A DNA stretch of 64,000 nucleotides from Notamacropus eugenii (lineage: Eukaryota; Chordata; Mammalia; Diprotodontia; Macropodidae). Numbering within the stretch: position 1 is the stretch's first letter; each line of letters starts with the position of its first letter. This document shows positions 33,077 to 44,388 of this stretch, one piece after another. Below the pieces are notes generated by a model. That model made no database searches. It saw only the letters and a list, made by a program, of their open reading frames with translations, and was not told the origin of the DNA. The stretch is from NCBI RefSeq assembly GCF_028372415.1, contig NC_092874.1, positions 240,414,069 to 240,478,068 on the forward strand. The letters run 5' to 3'. Both the position numbers and the translations under genes were made by a program.

Positions 33077-35337
33077 TATGCTATATTTTCTTTTTTTTTA
33101 TTTATCTAATTTATTTATTTAACTTTTAACATTCATTTTCATAAAATTTTGGATTCAAAATTTTCTCCCCATTTCTCCCTTCCCCCCACCCCAAAATGCC
33201 AAGCATACTAATTGTCCCTATCACCAATCTGCCCTCTCTTCTAACATCCCTCCCTTCCCTTGTCCCCATCTTCTCTTCTGTCCTGTAGGATCAGATAATT
33301 TTCTGTACCCCATTACCTGTATTTCTTATTTCCTAGTAGCAAGAACAATACTCAACAGTTGTTCCTAAAACTTTGACTTCCAACTTCTCTTCATCCCTCC
33401 CTCCCCACCCATTCCCTCTGGGAAGGCAAGCAATTCAATATAGGCCATATCTGCGTAGTTTTGCAAATGACTTCCATAATAGTCATGTTGTGCAAGACTA
33501 ACTATATTTCCCTCCATCCTATCCTGCCCCCCATTGCTTCTATTCTCTCTTTTAATCCTGTCCCTCCCCAAGAGTGTTGACTTCAAATTGCTCCCTCCTC
33601 CCACTGCCCTCCCTTCCATCATCCCCCCACCCTGTTTATCCCCTTCTCCCCCACTTTCCTGTATTGTAAGATAGGTTTTAATACCAAAATGAATGTGCAT
33701 TTTATTTCTTCCTTTAGTCAAATGTGATGAGAGTAAGCATCATGTTTTTTCTCTCACCTCCCCTCTTTTTCCCTTCACTGAAAAGTCTTTTGCTTGCCTC
33801 TTTTATGAGAGATAATTTGCCCCATTCCATTTCTCCCTTTCTCCTCCCAATATATTTCTCTCTCACCACTTAATTTCATTTTTTTAAGATATGATCCCAT
33901 CCTATTCCATTCACTCTGTCCTCTCTGTTTCTGTGTGTGTGCATGCATGTGTGTGTGTGTATGTGTATGTAATCCCACCAACTACCCAGATACTGAAAAG
34001 TTTCAAGAGTTACAAATATTGTCTTTCATTGTAGAAATGTAAACAGTTCAACTTTAGTAGTCCCTTATGACTTCTCTTTGCTGTTTACCTTTTCATGCTT
34101 CTCTTCATTCTTGTGTTTGAAAGTCAAATTTTCTTTTCAGCTCTGGTCTTTTCATCAAGAATGCTTGAAAGTCCTTGATTACATTGAAAGACCATTTTTT
34201 CCCCTAAAGTATTATACTCAGTTTTGCTGGGTAGGTGATTCTTGGTTTTAGTCCTAGTTCCTTTGACTTCTGGAATATCCTATTCCACGCCCTTCAATCC
34301 CTTAATGTAGAAGCTGCTAGGTCTTGTGTTTTCCTGATTGTATTTCCACAATACTTGAATTGTTTCTTTCTAGCTGCTTGCAATATTTTCTCCATGACCA
34401 GGGAACTCTGCAATTTGGCCACAATGTTCCTAGGAGTTTCTCTTTTTTGGATCTCTTTCAGGAGGTGATCAGTGGATTCTTTCAATATTTATTTTGCCCC
34501 CTGGTTCTAGAATATTAGGGCAGTTTTCCTTGATAATTTCATGAAAGATGATGTCTAGTCTCTTTTTTTGATCATGGCTTTCAGGTAGTCCCATAATTTT
34601 TAAATTGTCTCTCCTGGATCTATTTTCCAGGTCAGTTGTTTTTCCAATGAGATATTTCACATTATCTTCCATTTTTTCATTCTTTTGGTTTTGTTTTGTG
34701 ATTTCTTGGTTTCTCATAAAGTCATTAGCCTCCATCTGTTCCATTCTAATTTTGAAAGAACTATTTTCTTCAGTGAACTTTTGAACCTCCTTTTCCACTT
34801 GGCTAATTCTGCTTTTCTTTTGGTTTTGTTTACTAACTTCTTGATTTAACTCATAGTCATTCTTTTCCCTGGACTCAATTCTCTCTTTCAATGAATTATT
34901 TTGTTCAGTGAGCTTTTGAACCTTCTCCTCCATTTGGCTAATTAAGAGGAGAACTTCAATAATGGATCCGAGCTCCTGCCTGCTTTGGGAGCCCCTGTCT
35001 GCTGAAAAGATCCTCTCACTGACCTTTGGCACCTGTGGGTGGAGGGACCTGCTCTGCTGCTGGAGATTCTCTCCCTGAAGCCTGCTTGGATCTGCTCCCC
35101 TCCATGCTGCACAGCCAAGGCAGGGCTGAGTCTGGTGTGCGACAGACCTTTGGTGTCGGTTTTTCAGGTCTCTCTGGAACAGAAATCTCCTCCACTCTGT
35201 TGTTCTGTGGCTTCTGCTGCTCCAGAATTTGTTGGGAGTTCTTCTTTACAGGTATTTTATGGGCTGTGGGTTAGGAGCTAGCATATGTGTGTCTTTCTAC
35301 TCTGCCATCTTGGCTCCTCCCCCTATGCTATATTTTC
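33077..35337 (-). mobile_element. Half-L1 (HAL1), full ends, 14-bp target duplication
   Basis: The element spans 33091-35323 (2233 bp) on the minus strand. It is framed by a perfect 14-bp duplication, TATGCTATATTTTC (33077-33090 and 35324-35337). Order on the minus strand: 5' end 'ggaggagccaagatggcaga', a 5' UTR of about 290 bp, an ORF1 frame starting at Met 35032, a 3' UTR of about 1 kb (33.1-34.1 kb) with G-rich tracts, and a poly(A)-like end. ORF1p is recognisable as a long coiled coil with repeated Q/N/E heptads (residues ~25-130). Then comes the RRM start DLENRSRRDNLKIMGLPE. The C-terminal part lies in a shifted frame (RNIVAKLQSSL, EKILQAARKKQFKY, RITYPAKLS). One CGA-to-TGA-like stop and one frameshift break it near 34480. 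No ORF2 (endonuclease/RT) exists, which defines HAL1. It would have depended on L1 proteins in trans. Confidence 0.9.
34107..35032 (-). pseudogene. HAL1/L1 ORF1 (nucleic-acid chaperone), broken
   Basis: The first frame is 187 codons (35032-34469): coiled coil with 'QMEEKVQKLTEQNNSLKERI' and a related second block 'QVEKEVQKFTEENSSFKIRM', then the RRM-like start. The next frame (34485-34294) carries the rest of the RRM and C-terminal domain, and the tail runs to about 34107. In intact L1 the ORF1p trimer binds element RNA. The break between the two frames is near 34480. The two coiled-coil blocks look like an internal duplication. Confidence 0.8.
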
Positions 35338-35952
35338 GTAACTTGTGATTTAATTAGCTAGCATGAGTTCAATTAGTATCTATATCCTGAGGATGTACAG
35401 ATTCATATCTTGCATTAATATCTCTCTGAAGGTGCTGTCTCACATCATTAATTTCCTTTTTTAACATTTCAAACTAGATATCCCATATGCATCTCAAATT
35501 CAACATGTCTAAAACAGAACACATTATCTTTCCCCAAAATCTATCTCATTTTCAAACTTTCCTATCTCTGTTTAGGGTATCATCATCTTTCTTATCATCC
35601 AATTTCATAACTAAGCATCATCCTTAACTCCTCATGTTCAGTCACCCCATACATAATTATTTGCCAAATATTTTCATTTCTTCCTCTAAAATATCTCTCA
35701 TATTCATCCCCTTCTCTCCACACACAGAGTCACTACCCCCAGTGAAATCGTTATCACCAGTTGTAATTGTTGCCTAATTAGTTCCCAAGTCTTTAGTATC
35801 TCCCTACTCCAATACATCATCCACATGGCTAACAAAGTGATTTTCCCAAAATGTAGGTCTGACCATGTTCCCCTTCCCATTTAATAAATTCTGGTGACTC
35901 CCTATTACTGCTAAAATTAAGTATAAGCTCTTCTATTTGTCACCTAAAGTAT

Positions 35953-36094
35953 ATTACAGGGGCAGTTATGTGGCTCAGTGTAGAGAGCACCACCCCTGAC
36001 AGGAGAATCTGAATTCAAATCTGGTCTCAGACATTTACTAGCTATGTGACTCTGGGCAAGTCACTTACCCACAATTGCGCCCCCAAAAAAAGTG
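35953..36094 (+). repeat. CORE-SINE with poly(A) end
   Basis: 'ggggcagttatgtggctcag', 'gttcaaat'-like box, 'ctagctatgtgactctgggc', 'acttacccacaattgc', then 'cccccaaaaaaa'. It ends just after the CORE with an A tail rather than with the RTE-like tail. Confidence 0.8.
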
Positions 36095-36559
36095 CATCAC
36101 AACCTAGTCCCTTCCTAACTTTCCAATCTTTTTACGCATTACTCCCTTTCATACACTCGAAAATCTAACTATACTACTGTATTTGCTATTCCTAACTTTT
36201 CTATGTCTTTGAAACTGATCCCTATTTTTTAAATGTCCCTCCTTACCTTGGCCTCTTGGAATCCCTGGCTTCCTTCAAAACTCAGTTCAATCACCATCTT
36301 CTACCAAATATCTTTCCTCCACTCACACCTTCCCCCAACTGCTAGTGACTTTCCTTCTAAGATTATCTTGTGTCTATTACATTCTCCATCTCCTGTATTA
36401 GAATTTAAGGTCTTTGAGGGCAGGAGCTGGTTTTACTTTTTCTTTCCATTCTTAATGCTTGGTACAGTGCCTAGCATGTAGTAATCTCTTAACAAATGCT
36501 TTTTGAATGATTGAGGAAGAAGGTAAATGACATTTGAAAATCTGATGGCCATCTAGCCT

Positions 36560-37160
36560 TTGATCCCAAGTCATTGATAAAAAAATGTTAGACAGTACAA
36601 GACCAAGCATAACTCCCTGGTCGTCTACCTTTCCGTATTGATATTAAACCATTAGAAACTACTCTTTGGTTGTTATTTAATTGGTTCTGTGTCCATCCAG
36701 TTAATTTACATCTACTACACATCTCTCCATAATCTCCACAAAAAAACAGTAAAAGATGCTTTATTGAAAGTTTTCCTGCAATCTAGATGAATTCTATAGT
36801 CCATCTTCTAAATCTATAGAATTCCTCTCATCTAACAATTTAACAATCCTATTTTTAAAATTGAATACTATTAGTCTGGCTTAATAAAGCCATGTTGGCA
36901 CTTTATAATCACTGCTTCCCTTTCTATATGTTCACCAACCTTCACTTCAGTGATCCATTCTAAATCTTTCCCAAGAATTGACTTCAAGCTTGAAAATTCT
37001 GTTTTCTTCCATTTTTTGAAGATTTTGCTGACATTTGCCCTACTGCAGTCTTATGGTATCTCTATCATTTTCCACAGTGTTTCAAATTACTGGCATTGAC
37101 TCTACAACCCATTTGCAGCTGCCAGTTTTTCAGTACTCAAGAAGACAGTCCAACTGAGTC
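36560..37160 (-). repeat. CR1/L3-like LINE (antisense)
   Basis: 'ttctgtgtccatccagttaa', 'acatctctccataatctcca', 'gatgctttattgaaagtttt', 'gtctggcttaataaagccat' and 'gcagtcttatggtatctct' follow the antisense RT region of old CR1/L3 copies. Confidence 0.5.
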
Positions 37161-37164
37161 AAGT

Positions 37165-38350
37165 GATTTGAATCCATCAAGGATTAGGTACTCTTAAGCT
37201 ACCACCTTACTTATCTAACAATGACCATGCCATGAAATGGGTATAGGGATAACCCTGGGTCCTGTTCACTTTCATTGACATATGTTCTTCTTGGCACAGT
37301 TTTCATGGAAGAGGAAAGCTACATCAAGAAGGATTGTCCATTGAACCAGGAAGAACCAACCACTCAGTGGATTTTAAAAGGACTGACTGATCTCCAACTC
37401 TCTCCTTTCTCTAGAACTTTTAGTATGTACTTCTCTGACTCTGTTTCTGTCTGCCTGTCTCTTTCTCTCTGTCTCTTTTCCCTTTTGGGGACATATGAGC
37501 CAAAACTAACCTTTAAGTAGTTTTTCCCCTTAGGGTTCCAGAGTGTATTTGAGAGCTGAGCCTGACCACTCTCTTTAAGAGAGCAATGCTGGAGGAGATA
37601 CATTTCTGAGGACACAAAGGATCAATTTACATGATATTTAAAGGTGGTGACATCCACGCCTATAGAAAAACTTTATGGTATTATTTGAACATAGCCCTAC
37701 ACGTCTGAGACATGAGACCTGTTGCTCAGATCCATTGCTAGATCTGTTTAATACTTAACTCAGGATCTAGGCTATGTTGACTAGTAACCCAGTCAGATCT
37801 GAAGACTGATGCAAGCAATGTGAATTTTCTCCTGCAGTGCATCTCAAGCAACTCAAGTTCTATTCTGGAAATTGCATTCATGCTGACCAAGCAACTACTA
37901 TACTGTTCTTTTGTCTAAATCCCATATAATGTGCAACTTACAGGAGGAGTGGGCTACACCTGTTTTGGCTCTCATCTCTGCTGGATGACTTAATACATTA
38001 CTTTCTAAATTATTGCAATTTAGGAATCATTCTCTGCTAACATATCAAAGGTTCTGGGGAAGTCTCATGCCTATTAATACTGAAAAAAAGTGATCAAGAG
38101 AACATCGATAACTATATGTCTATTCTTCTAGTCTTACAAAATCTTTATGAGAGTTATTAATATATAAATTGACCAGGATTGAATGAGATCTACACATGTG
38201 AGTCTAGAGCTTAAAACTCCTTAGTGGGTATGAATAGGAGACAGGGATTCTATAGAAAACAATGTGTAAAGACAAAGTGAACAAAGGGACTTTTTCAGTT
38301 TCAACAAAAATAATGACCACTGTTTAACCTGGCCATCAGAATTATATGCA
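37165..38350. other. No recognisable feature
   Basis: Nothing beyond chance frames. A T/C-rich stretch lies at about 37430-37490. Confidence 0.4.
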
Positions 38351-38354
38351 AACC

Positions 38355-38510
38355 ATATACCCTCTATCTGCCTCAGTTTCCTCAACTGCAAAATGGGGGT
38401 CATTATAGCACTTACCTCATAGGGTTATTGTCAGGATCAAATGAGATATTTACAAAAAATGTGTAGCATAATTTCTGACACACAATAGAAAACATATAAA
38501 ATGCTTATTT
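38355..38510 (+). repeat. MIR SINE 3' part
   Basis: 'tctgcctcagtttcctcaac', 'tgcaaaatgggggtcattat' and 'ctcatagggttattgtcagg'. Confidence 0.75.
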
Positions 38511-38639
38511 CCTCTCTTTCCTTTTTCTATTCAGCCTGAAGGCTGGGTGAATTCTTTTGTCTGTACCTGCCTAGAGAACTTTGACTCTCTAGGCTGCATA
38601 CTCAGGATCGTTCTGAATAAAAGCTTGTTGTTCAAGAGC

Positions 38640-38868
38640 ATCTGACTCTTTAGGACCTCATTTGGGGTTTTCTTTACAAAGATACTGGAGTTGTTTTCCA
38701 TTTCCTTGCCCAGTTCCTTTTATAGATGAGGAAACTGAGGCAAACAGGGTTAAGTGACTTTTCCAGGGTCACACAACTACTAATTGTCTCAGGCCAAATT
38801 TGAACTCAAACTTTTTGACTCCAGGTCTAGTTCTCTGTTCTCTTCACCACCTACCTACCCTCTGAATA
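38640..38868 (-). repeat. RTE-tailed CORE-SINE (antisense)
   Basis: 'aggacctcatttggggtttt', 'aagatactggagttgttttc', 'gaggaaactgaggcaaacag', 'ggtcacacaactactaattg' and 'tttgactccaggtctag' on plus. Confidence 0.85.
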
Positions 38869-38869
38869 A

Positions 38870-39765
38870 AAGGAACCACCCTAATTAGTCTACATCTAGA
38901 CTGGGTCAGTGATGGTGAAAAGTTCCTCTACAGGTGACCATTTTTCAGAATCTTTACCAGGGTTTTCACCTGTTACTGAAAACATGAACCAATCTTCGTG
39001 GTTTTTCCTGTGCTGGTCTTCCCATGATTCAAATCCAGGCTCTCCTAGGCTACAGAGAGAAAGAAAGATTGTCAAAGCTCTACACATTTGACAGTAATTC
39101 AGTTCATTTCTTGGTTTTCAAGTCTCTGTTAGCCATGCAATGCAACGGTCACTCTCCTTGGCCGAGAAAACAGAAATAAAATAAGTGAACAGATTATTCT
39201 TAATTCAGTTCATTCGAAAATCATTTACAGTTGAAACTAGAAGGACAGAACTGGATGAAGAATTGTTGATAGCATATTTTGCTCTAGCAAATCAAGTGAC
39301 TTTTGATAGTCAAAAAATAACAAACAATGAGATCTTTAAATTTCACCATGGATGGTGTGCTTTGGCATCTATCAAAATTGTATAAGATTCTTTAAAAATG
39401 TAACAAGAAATAGTCATATTTATTACAAATATCAAATAAGGGATAAAACATGAAGACATGCTGACTAAAGGTGTTAGACACTCACATGGAGAATGTTCAG
39501 GCCAAAGTCTACAAGTTTTTCTAAGAGTGACTTCCTGTAAATAGTAGTATGCCAATTTCATCAATCCCCAGGATATCACAAAGCCACCTAAATGAAAACA
39601 TGAACAGTTCAAGAGTTTAGCCTAACAATATGCTGAAGAAAAACCAAGAATTCCTGTTTTCCATGTGATGGACAGTTGAATGTGTAGGTCATTTTCCTGG
39701 TCTGACACTACATATATCTTAGGTAAACATTGAAGATGGAGGAATACTTAAGCTCAGAATTGAAA
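38870..39765. other. No recognisable feature
   Basis: Short frames on both strands, no repeat named. Confidence 0.4.
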
Positions 39766-39769
39766 AAAA

Positions 39770-39895
39770 AGGAATAATGCAAAATTTTATATCATCATAT
39801 GGGTATAAAACATGGAATGCCACAGTCACTATAGAATCAAGATTGTCAATTATCCACAGAGCAATGGAGAGATGTCTGGTGGACATAAAAAGTCT
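39770..39895 (+). repeat. RTE-type LINE ORF scrap
   Basis: The frame starting 39777 reads YGYKTWNATVTIESRLSII then HRAMERCLVDIK. This matches the YGSETW...RLRIAQRAMERxxLGI signature at the C-terminal side of RTE-like reverse transcriptases. Confidence 0.6.
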
Positions 39896-39899
39896 AGAG

Positions 39900-39992
39900 G
39901 GGTGCCCTTTTTATATCCTCAGTGCTAGTACAGTGCCTGGCACTTTGGTGGGTACTTACTGGGTACTTACTAAGTACTTATTGACTGGTTGT
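39900..39992 (+). repeat. L2 LINE 3' terminus
   Basis: 'tcctcagtgctagtacagtg', 'cctggcactttggtgggtac', then a duplicated 'gggtacttactgggtactta'. Confidence 0.75.
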
Positions 39993-39994
39993 TA

Positions 39995-40795
39995 ATAGTT
40001 TACTGTTCTTTGAGCCACCTCCATCTGCTGATAAGCCTTGGGCTACATAGTAGGAAAAATGTATTTCTGTTCCTATCTCATCACATTTTCATCATTTTAC
40101 TGCTTCATTAAAATTACTTGCTCCTTTATTTTCTGACCTTTTCATTCCCAAGATCTTTGACAATGATGCCTTGTATAAATAATTATTTTATTAGATTTCA
40201 TAGCAAGTATTAAATTTGTCAGTATTACCTTGATAAGTTTTTTTTAATAACTACAGTCTATGACCTTTTTCTTAATCTCTTGAGTTCCACTTTCCTAAAA
40301 TCAGAATGAGATTACATTTACTTTTATAATATGGAATATAGGTCTTATACAAAATGATTTTTCTCAAGCAAAATCTTAGGAACTTTCAATTATATTTTAA
40401 GAATAGACTCCTTAGAATGAAGAGAAAGCAGCAAACCTAGAAATGTAACCCCTGAGTTCTAACCCATCTCTTGCCAGCCAATATAGAACAATATAATTGA
40501 TTTAACTGAATTTTGTCCTATGCACTCAACATCAACCTTTAAAGTATGGATGGAACTACATTTGGGAGGACTATCAGATTGAAAAATAAAATCATTAAGT
40601 GTATTGGATAAAGTATTTCATGTAGAGGAGATAGAAATGTCACTGTAGAGAACAAAGATGAGAAAAAAGCCAATCCACACATCAAAATCACTCATGATCC
40701 CTTGAAAAACAAAACAACAGAAGTGGCCAACCCTATGATCATAAACAGTAGGAGATGTATGCACCCCATATAAGTGAAACAATTTTCTCCACTCT
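39995..40795. other. No recognisable feature
   Basis: AT-rich, no gene or repeat seen. Confidence 0.4.
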
Positions 40796-40799
40796 TCTT

Positions 40800-41275
40800 T
40801 GGTCCTCCCCCATCTTCCAGCAATACCCATTAACTAAGGGAGAGCTGAACAAGTTCCCTATATAAATGTGATAGAATACTACTGTACTATGAAATTATGA
40901 AGGAGGTGGCTTTAGAAAAACCTAGGAAGATTTGTATGAACTGATGAAAAGTAAAGTGAGAAGAACCAGGAGAATAATTTACTCAGTAACAGAAATCTTG
41001 TAAAGAATAACTTTGAAAGACTTACAACTCTGAACAACAGAATGAACAACCACAAGACTCTTGATGAAACATTCTATGTACCTCCAGATAAAGAGGTACA
41101 TTCTCTTCTCTTTCCTTTATCATTGTTTTACATAACTAATGCAGGAATTTTTTTTTGCATGACTATTCAAATTTATAGTGGGTTTTGTTTTTTCTTACTT
41201 TCTCAATGGATGGGGGTGGGAGAGAAGGGAGAGAATGCAGAACTGAAAATAAAATAAAAGTTAATTTTAAAAATA
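40800..41275 (+). repeat. L1 ORF2 end and 3' UTR, old copy
   Basis: 'acccattaactaagggagag', 'agaatactactgtactatga', 'gtatgaactgatgaaaagta', 'gggagagaagggagagaatg' and 'taaaataaaagttaatttta'. Confidence 0.8.
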
Positions 41276-42306
41276 CCAACAGGGAGAAAAAAAGAAAGTA
41301 TTGACAATGGTGGCTTGCTAGGACCCAGAGGATCTTAAATCTCTCACAAATACCCTAAATGAAATAAAAATTCACCATTTGCCACTAACTGGCAAAATAA
41401 GAACCACCCACTTCTGGGGTACACAGGACTACCAGAATTCTGCAGGAACCTGAAGTAGATAGGCTGAGGTAGGTGGAAACCACCATGCAAAGCAGGTGCA
41501 AGATAACTGGAGAGGTCCAGCACAGATGCAAATCTAATTGTCCAAGTAGAATAATGGAAGCCAGCCCCATGGCAAGAGAAGGACCCTAGAAAGAAAAAAA
41601 AATAGTCCAACGCAGCCACCAAATCCCATGAAAACCCTTATGCTTGTGAATCCAGCTTGAAGTAGCTATAATGGCCCCAGAGTTAGTCAGGAAGAGGGAA
41701 AGGGTCTTAGATAAAATCCAATACAAGGGGTGGCCACAGGCTCCTGTAGCAACAAGAAGCTCCGTGAACAAATTTCAGTGTGGAAACAGTCATAGCAATT
41801 ACCCCTTGAGACTCACAGCAGGAAGAAAGCAGTTAAGGCAAAGCCTAATATAGCAGACACATCAGGAGCCCCATAACAAGAAATAGCTAGGCAGCGCCCA
41901 GAATTTGGAACAGCCCAAGAGTCCCAAGAGTAGGAGGGGTTTATTCTTGGCCACCACACTCAGGATCAGGCAAGACTTGTACATTCCATACAGGAGTATA
42001 GAAACTGAGTCTGATCTAAGTACAGACCCCCCCACCCCAATCTAGACGCTGAGGCTGATATGAGCAAGTCAAGAAATACACCAAATTTTGTGGGGAAATA
42101 CTTTGAACTGAGAGATACCTAGTCTAACCTTACAACAAATTAACTTAAACCTTGGAGAAAAAAATTAATGCCCCAGTCACAAGGACTCCAAGAATTCCTG
42201 GAAGAAATAACACAAAAATATTCAAAATAGAATAGAGAAGGGAAAGGGCAAATAAAATAAACACTTTAAAAGAAATGGTGGAAATCCTTACCCAAGAAAG
42301 GAACGT

Positions 42307-42772
42307 TGTGACATAGACAGAGACATAGATTCTGAATAATTTAATCATTTTATTAATAAGTCCAGCACATTTATTGACTCTCTTAAACAAAAGACAATCA
42401 TAGTGGGTGGACTCAGTGCTTTCGGAAGAGGAGTGGCAATCAACTCTGACTGATTAACAATTAATGAGAGAAAGAATATCATAATGAGCAGCTGAGAGTG
42501 ATATGATGTCATCCTTGGACATAGAGACTATCTCTATTATCAGGATGCCCCCCAACCTTGGGAAATCTATTAAAAAAATTTATGACCCATCCAAGCCTTA
42601 CCAGAAAGTCTTACAATGGCTAGTTCACCTGAATGGGGTCTTGAACAAGAAAGTCAGTCCAATCTCATTGGACTCATTCAAGAGACTGAACTTTCTAAAA
42701 ATAAGAACTTTAGATAAAGAGGAGAACTCTGAATCTCTCCAAATCATTGGCTATTAATAGTCATTTCTCTCA
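42307..42772 (-). mobile_element. Retroviral LTR fossil, family A, copy 2
   Basis: Minus-strand copy of the LTR at 59735-60262. Shared boxes on the minus strand: 'tgagagaaatgactattaat', 'gtccaaggatgacatcat', 'ttctttctctcatt', 'ttgattgccac', 'ttattaataaaatgatta' and 'tatgtctctg'. It sits inside the older L1 5' half. No internal region. Confidence 0.75.
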
Positions 42773-43285
42773 ATGCCATTAAAATAATGAGCCAAACAAA
42801 AAATAACTCAACGGGACAAGAAACATTAAAACAAAATCACAAAGATAAAAAAAAGAAAATATAAGAAATATGATCTTAAAAATAACTGATGTAGAAAATA
42901 AGATGAAAGAAAATCTATGGATTATCTAACTATTTGAAAATGCCCCTCTCTCCTTAGGAAAAAAACACAAGGACCTGAATATTTTGAGTAATTACAAATG
43001 AAAAGTGCCCAGAACTCTTAGAACCAAAGGGCAAATTGAAAATAGGTAGAATCCAATGGTCATATCTTTAAAGAAACTCAAAAATGAAAACCACCAGGAA
43101 TGTAATAGCCAAAGTATAGAGCTTCCAGGTCAAAGAAACATCAAGAACCCTAAAACAAAGAGTTGAAATACCAAAGAGCCACAGTAAGGATTTCCCAAGA
43201 TTTGGCAAACACTCTTCAAAAAAACAAAACAAAACCAACCAAAGAGCTTGGAATCTAGTATTACAAAAGGCAAAATATAAAGGCT

Positions 43286-43304
43286 TACAATCAAGAATGT
43301 GTGG

Positions 43305-43335
<31 letters not shown>

Positions 43336-43583
43336 CATCCTTCATTGTCGGAGAAGACCTTGCCATCAGAGAAATGATGACATGACTTTCATTTGACTTT
43401 GTTTTGACTGAGTAAGGGCTGTGCAGGTCACCAGCCTCACTTCTCCTCCAGAGATATGTGAATCAAGTCATTGAACTTCAAGCCTCAGTTTGTCATCTTT
43501 GAAATGGATCTGATAACATACTATCCATATCCTTAGGGGCAGCTAGGTGGTGCAGTGGATAGAGCACCAGTACAATCAAGAAT
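43286..43583. repeat. Chimeric SINE insertion with 13-bp target duplication
   Basis: The insert 43299-43570 is flanked by the perfect 13-bp repeat TACAATCAAGAAT. From left: a (GT)n run (43299-43335, the complement of an AC tail), then antisense unit W (43336-43455), a middle part, and at the right a sense-oriented head 'ggcagctaggtggtgcagtg' of the other SINE. Two SINE types in opposite orientations thus share one target duplication. Confidence 0.8.
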
Positions 43584-43739
43584 AACCTATCTGGTAAAAA
43601 CAAAATATAATCCCACAGTGGGAAAGGGCTTCAATGAAGATTTAGAAGCATTTCTAATGAAAAATTCAAAATTCAGAAAGTACTTGGAAATGGCAAGGCA
43701 GGAGTCAAAGAAAACATAGAAAAAATAGGCATATTTATT

Positions 43740-44388
43740 TAATTCTTTTAATTCGATTAATTAACTTAATTGGAAGGGAATATGTGGTGATAAATTGTTT
43801 ACATGCTAATGGGGAAAGAAGAAACAAATGTCTCCTCAGAAATCTAATATCTTTAAGGTTCTTAGAGAAAGGTGAATATGGCAGTGCCTATGAGTGGTTT
43901 TGTTCTGTTTTGATAGTCTTGAGAGAAGACAAAAATGAGTGATCGTTTATAATAGATGTTCATCCAAAATATGATTGAAGCTGGACGTAGTTTTGTTTTA
44001 GGGGCCAATGTTTAGAGAAGATCAGGGTACATGATGCCGGGGATTTCAAACTACGTAGGAGAAGAAGAAAGTCAACGTTAGGATAGTGAAAAAGATGGTT
44101 TTAGTCAGGGATTTACCTACCTGAAAGGCTTACCTCTTTCACTAATGTTTCAATGTTTTAACTGTTTTCTGTGAATAAAATATAAACAAAGGCATGGTCC
44201 TAGGTGATCTAAACTAATTTACTAATTGAAAAAAAACAAGTGCTATTAGGTTATATTGAAATATTCTGACAATAAAAAATGAGGTAATCTATGAACTATT
44301 TTTCACAGCAAGGTCACTTGTATGGAAAATTGGATGAGTGGAAAGCATCTCTAATTGCGTTATGATGATTACTGAAGTCAAATTCATC
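43740..44388. other. No recognisable feature
   Basis: AT-rich, no gene or repeat seen. Confidence 0.4.

Larger units (their letters stand above)
32460..36525 (+). repeat. L2 LINE split by HAL1 and a SINE
   Basis: Plus-strand L2 in pieces 32460-33090, 35324-35952 and 36095-36525. The first holds an RT stretch (a relic of the F-SVLILLDLSAAFD block, then SSYLSDCSF). The second restarts in the YADD region (LYPED here) and passes 'aacatgtctaaaacagaaca' and 'tctggtgactccctattact'. The third ends in 'ttgagggcaggagctgg' and 'cagtgcctagcatgtagtaa'. Each gap is filled by a later insertion. Confidence 0.8.
41283..43735 (+). repeat. Older L1 5' half (5' UTR and ORF1), split twice
   Basis: A G/A-rich 5' UTR-like block (41283-42306) is followed, after the LTR insertion, by a decayed ORF1. 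Points of match to the HAL1 ORF1 at 34 kb: 'agaaccaaagggcaaa', 'aaaaccaccaggaatgtaat' (RNIVAK), and, after the SINE insertion, 'tcaagaataacctatctggt' (SRITYL) and 'gaagcatttctaatgaaaaa' (EAFLMKN). It is older than the 34-kb HAL1, and its 5' UTR is of a different type. Whether ORF2 once followed cannot be told. Confidence 0.65.

Noticed and set aside
33365-33981. Two minus-strand frames of 118 and 68 codons
   Set aside because: They lie in the G-rich 3' UTR of the HAL1.
38520-38660. LTR R/U5 piece around 'ctgaataaaagcttgttg'
   Set aside because: A single polyadenylation-like signal without ends or a partner copy is not enough.
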